Source: Sedimenticola_A sp040506425 (GTDB lineage Bacteria > Pseudomonadota > Gammaproteobacteria > Chromatiales > Chromatiaceae). Taken from it: a DNA stretch of 64,000 nucleotides. The translations under genes were made by a program, and so were the position numbers. This document shows, one piece after another, positions 61,382 through 64,000 of the stretch. The stretch spans positions 2,356,001-2,420,000 of the forward strand of contig OZ245051.1 of the NCBI GenBank assembly GCA_965224515.1, given 5' to 3'. Every line of letters starts with the position of its first letter. The stretch's first letter is position 1. The notes beneath the pieces are model-generated. The model searched no databases and was not told where the DNA came from. It worked only from the letters and a program-made list of their open reading frames with translations.

Positions 61382-61900
61382 ATGAAATTCGAAATTAGCG
61401 AGGAAGAGGCGAAGAGAGCCAAGGTTCCGCACGAGATTTTTCTGACCAACCTGATTGGCAATCATATCCTCTGGTTTGTCGCTACCCTTGGAACAGTGGG
61501 TACATTCTGGCAGCCCCTGGCGCTGGTTCCGGTCGTATCTTTCTCTCTGCTTACCTACACCTTGTGGCGGGCAAGCAAGATTAAAAGCGATGATTCCGAG
61601 AGCTGGTTTGTCATGTGTCACTGGCAGGTGGCGGCCAGGCGGAGCCGGGTGTTCATCTATATGCTATTGATAGGCCTCACGATTTCGTTTCTTGGCTGGC
61701 TGGGATATACCTATGGCGGCATGATGAAAGAGGCTGTTTTCGCTATTGTAGGTGGTATTGGTGTACTGCCGGTTATGGTGACTGTGCTGGTACTCATCAT
61801 CATGGAATCCGATATGCTCCACCAGGCGGGGCATAACCGTCTCCCTGAAGGGGTGGTGAAGCGTTACCCCAATCCTGATGCCAAAGTGGTCGAGGAGTAG
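61382..61900 (+). CDS. Integral membrane protein of unknown function
   Basis: A 172-residue protein. A charged N-terminus (MKFEISEEEAKRAKVPHE) leads to four hydrophobic segments in pairs (about residues 29-58 and 97-143). The loop between them contains SWFVMCHWQVAARRSR. I do not recognise a family. It converges on the Mth938-like gene at 61903, with only 2 bases between stops. Confidence 0.72.
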   Translation: MKFEISEEEAKRAKVPHEIFLTNLIGNHILWFVATLGTVGTFWQPLALVPVVSFSLLTYTLWRASKIKSDDSESWFVMCHWQVAARRSRVFIYMLLIGLTISFLGWLGYTYGGMMKEAVFAIVGGIGVLPVMVTVLVLIIMESDMLHQAGHNRLPEGVVKRYPNPDAKVVEE

Positions 61901-61902
61901 GC

Positions 61903-62274
61903 TCAGGCCAGCAGCAGAGCCGCGGCCACTTTTCGGCCTTCTGACATCAGAATGTTGTATGTGCGGCAGGCTGCCGGGGTAGTCATCGACTCAAGGCCGA
62001 TTCCTGCGTCCACCAGCGAATGGAAGAGCGCAGGGGAGGGAAAGAGGTGTTTCTCTCCCGTTCCCAGCAGTACTAGATCGGGTTCAAGGTCAATGAGTTG
62101 CCTGAAGTCACCACTGGCCAGGTCCTGAAAACACACCGGGCGCCAGTCGGGAATCACCTTGTTGGGCATCAGGATGAGGCTGGAGGTGAAGACCTTTTCG
62201 TCGATGATGATCTGACCGTCTTTGTAGGCTTTGACGGCATAGCCACCGGATGGATCGGTTTCAGTAAATTTCAT
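61903..62274 (-). CDS. Mth938-like domain (DUF498) protein
   Basis: A 123-residue single-domain protein of the Mth938/NDUFAF3-like family. It has GYAVKAYKDGQIIIDEKVFTSSLILMPNKVIPDW and the conserved LVLLGTGEKHLFPSPAL and ESMTTPAACRTYNIL segments. The eukaryotic homologue helps assemble complex I; in bacteria the function is unknown. It is divergent from alaC. Confidence 0.85.
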   Translation of the reverse strand: MKFTETDPSGGYAVKAYKDGQIIIDEKVFTSSLILMPNKVIPDWRPVCFQDLASGDFRQLIDLEPDLVLLGTGEKHLFPSPALFHSLVDAGIGLESMTTPAACRTYNILMSEGRKVAAALLLA

Positions 62275-62342
62275 GCTGCTGGGCGAGTGCTCGGTAAGGT
62301 AAATGAAGGTGGCTTTTGCGTTTTACTATCCACTTAATTTCA

Positions 62343-62370
62343 TTGACATTTTATAAGATGCTCGGTTAAT
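62343..62370 (+). promoter_or_regulatory. Candidate sigma-70 promoter of alaC
   Basis: A perfect TTGACA at 62343-62348 is followed after 16 bases by GTTAAT at 62365-62370, 50 bases before the alaC start. Confidence 0.45.
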
Positions 62371-62419
62371 TTAAACCCTTTTTTCCATAATCAGATTTGA
62401 ACAACAAAACGAGGTCCAC

Positions 62420-63624
62420 GTGTCTACGCCCGAAATGGAAGAGTTCCGCAGAATCAAGCGCTTACCGCCTTACGTATTCAACATCGTCAATGAGTTGAAA
62501 GCGGCGGCGCGAGCGCGGGGCGAGGACATTATCGACTTCGGCATGGGAAATCCTGACCAGCCGACACCCGAACACATCGTCGACAAGCTGGTCGAAGTGG
62601 CCCAGCGCAAGGACACCCACCGCTACTCGCAGTCCAAGGGTATCCCGCGTCTGCGCCGTGCCATCTGCAACTGGTACAAGGACCGCTACGATGTGAACCT
62701 GGACCCCGAGAGCCAGGCCATTGTCACCATCGGTTCCAAGGAGGGGCTGGCTCACCTGGCCCTGGCCTGCCTCGGTCCCGGTGACTCGGTGCTGGTGCCC
62801 AACCCGGCCTATCCGATCCACCCCTATGGGTTTGTGATCGCAGGTGCGGATATCCGCCATGTACCCCTGGTGCCCGGCGTGGATTTCTTCGAAAAGCTGG
62901 AAGAGGCGATTCTCGAGTCCTGGCCCCGCCCCAAGATGCTGGTGCTCAACTTTCCAGGCAACCCCACCACCCAGTGCGTGGAGCTCGATTTTTCGAGAAG
63001 GTGGTGGCCATCGCCAAGGAGCACAACATCTGGGTTATCCACGATATCGCCTATGCGGATATCGTGTTTGATGGTTACAAGGCCCCATCAATACTGCAGG
63101 TGCCTGGAGCGGAAGAGATCGCGGTTGAGTTCTTCTCTCTCTCCAAGAGCTACAACATGCCGGGCTGGCGGGTTGGGTTTATGGTGGGCAACAAGACCCT
63201 GGTTGCCGCCCTGGCACGTATCAAGTCTTACCTGGATTACGGCACATTCACCCCGATCCAGGTAGCTGCAATTGCAGCACTGGAAGGCCCGCAGGATTGC
63301 GTGCGTGAGATCAGCGACATGTATCAGAGTCGCCGTGATGTACTCTGCGAAGGTCTCAACGCCGCTGGCTGGGCTGTTGAAAAACCCAAGGCGACCATGT
63401 TTGTGTGGGCGCCGATTCCGGAGCAGTACAAAGAGATGGGCTCCCTGGAGTTCTCCAAAAAACTGCTCCAGGATGCCAAGGTGGCGGTCTCACCCGGCAT
63501 CGGCTTCGGCCAGCATGGCGATGACCATGTGCGTTTCGGATTGATTGAAAATGAACATCGAACCCGGCAGGCCGTGCGCGGCATCCGGGAGATGATACGA
63601 AAAGACGCCAAGGCAGGGGTCTGA
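62420..63624 (+). pseudogene. alaC: Alanine transaminase AlaC, split by a one-base frameshift
   Basis: A PLP-dependent class I aminotransferase making alanine from pyruvate and glutamate. The 5' frame runs 62420-63265 and encodes the N-terminal half through FPGNPTTQCVELD. The true continuation, FFEKVVAIAKEHNIWVIHDIAYADIVF and the PLP lysine motif SLSKSYNMPGWRVGF, is in the next frame to 63624. The shift falls in a run of five T at 62989-62993; six T would restore one frame of about 401 codons, the normal size. The rest is fully conserved, so either a recent mutation or a homopolymer sequencing error explains it. Confidence 0.88.
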
Positions 63625-63692
63625 GGTATCTGTTTTAGATTGGCTATATCCTGATCGAGTGTTGAGGTTGCTTCAGCAACTGTCGAAGCGTC

Positions 63693-63740
63693 TGTAGGTC
63701 GGGCTTCAGCCCGACATGTCGGACTGAAGTCCAACCTACA
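63693..63740. repeat. REP-like compound palindrome
   Basis: TGTAGGT pairs with ACCTACA at the ends. Inside, GTCGGGC-TTCA-GCCCGAC and GGACT-GA-AGTCC form two further hairpins. It resembles the palindrome at 17928-17952 and lies between alaC and hom. Confidence 0.65.
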
Positions 63741-63809
63741 TGAAATTAATGGCTTCGGTGTTTTAGCACTTGACCGGGATTGCGGCTTTAGATTTAGGAG
63801 AATAAGAGA

Positions 63810-64000
63810 GTGGAACCAGTCAAAGTTGGTCTTTTGGGACTGGGCACCGTAGGTGGTGGTACCGCCAACGTGCTTGCACGTAACGCTGAAGAGATTGCAC
63901 GCCGCGCCGGACGCGGCATCCAGGTCACCCATGCCGCTGCCCGTGAATTCAATGCAGAGGGCATTCAGGGCCTGGACAGAATCAAGATCACCACCGATGC
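63810..64000 (+). CDS. hom: Homoserine dehydrogenase, N-terminal part
   Basis: Reduces aspartate semialdehyde to homoserine for threonine and methionine. The GTG start at 63810 follows TAGGAG. The nucleotide-binding motif GLLGLGTVGGGTANVL is intact, and the frame is open to the right edge. An alaC-hom-thrC order is common in related gammaproteobacteria, which supports the call. Monofunctional, without a fused aspartate kinase at its N-terminus. Confidence 0.92.
   Translation, partial: MEPVKVGLLGLGTVGGGTANVLARNAEEIARRAGRGIQVTHAAAREFNAEGIQGLDRIKITTD

Overview
This is a chromosomal window from a gammaproteobacterium. Gene orders typical of the class are present: tig-clpP-clpX-lon-hupB-tRNAs-ppiD, pyrG-kdsA-eno-ftsB-ispD, ispF-truD, surE-pcm-yqaA-nlpD-rpoS, rnhA-dnaQ and a cbb3 oxidase locus. 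A secreted Gly/Tyr/Pro-rich protein of the sulfur globule envelope type (34010-34369) and a DsrC/TusE-family protein (39762-40106) suggest a sulfur oxidiser that stores elemental sulfur. Two FNR-type regulators with complete cluster cysteines, oxygen-independent HemN and a high-affinity cbb3 oxidase suggest life at low or fluctuating oxygen. My inference is a Chromatiales-like sulfur oxidiser (Sedimenticola or Thiodiazotropha-type); no rRNA is present to settle it. There is no prophage, insertion sequence or CRISPR array.

Layout. 1-2187: a HAMP-domain membrane sensor cut by the left edge, overlapped by an HDOD-domain protein. 2357-4982: prmB, an unknown small protein and hemN. 5225-7340: a DUF3012-like lipoprotein, a GlsB-type membrane protein and an acyl-CoA synthetase. 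7341-7773: a non-coding stretch that looks like a dispersed repeat. 7774-8703: a CPBP membrane protease. 8811-18734: tRNA-Leu, the protein quality-control cluster (tig, clpP, clpX, lon with a sigma-32-like promoter), hupB, tRNA-Val, tRNA-Asp, ppiD and fabI. 18958-25741: a four-gene oligopeptide ABC transporter with unusual subunits, ending in an overlapping 58-residue zinc-ribbon membrane protein. 25803-30774: a periplasmic unknown, pilU-like ATPase, adk, a single-domain response regulator and mltD.

31031-33829: a YafS-like methyltransferase, rnhA, dnaQ and an FNR regulator behind two FNR boxes. 34010-41886: the sulfur globule protein, pyrG-kdsA-eno-ftsB-ispD, a DsrC-like gene separating ispD from ispF, then ispF-truD. 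41924-46688: an Smr protein and surE-pcm-yqaA-nlpD-rpoS. 46805-56346: a second FNR regulator, then ccoNOQP, a 42-residue membrane protein, ccoG, ccoH, ccoI and ccoS, with FNR-box-like sites before ccoN and ccoG. 56371-62274: a lipoprotein with an SH3 domain, a GGDEF-EAL protein and three little-known proteins. 62420-64000: alaC with a one-base frameshift and the start of homoserine dehydrogenase.

The best-connected story is respiration. The FNR proteins (33071 and 46805) probably sense oxygen and switch on the cbb3 oxidase and its copper and heme maturation genes, while HemN makes heme without oxygen. The most unusual items are the DsrC-like protein with an inverted C-terminal cysteine pattern, the transporter whose binding protein carries a C-terminal membrane helix, the two very small membrane proteins (25565 and 51103), and the alaC frameshift.
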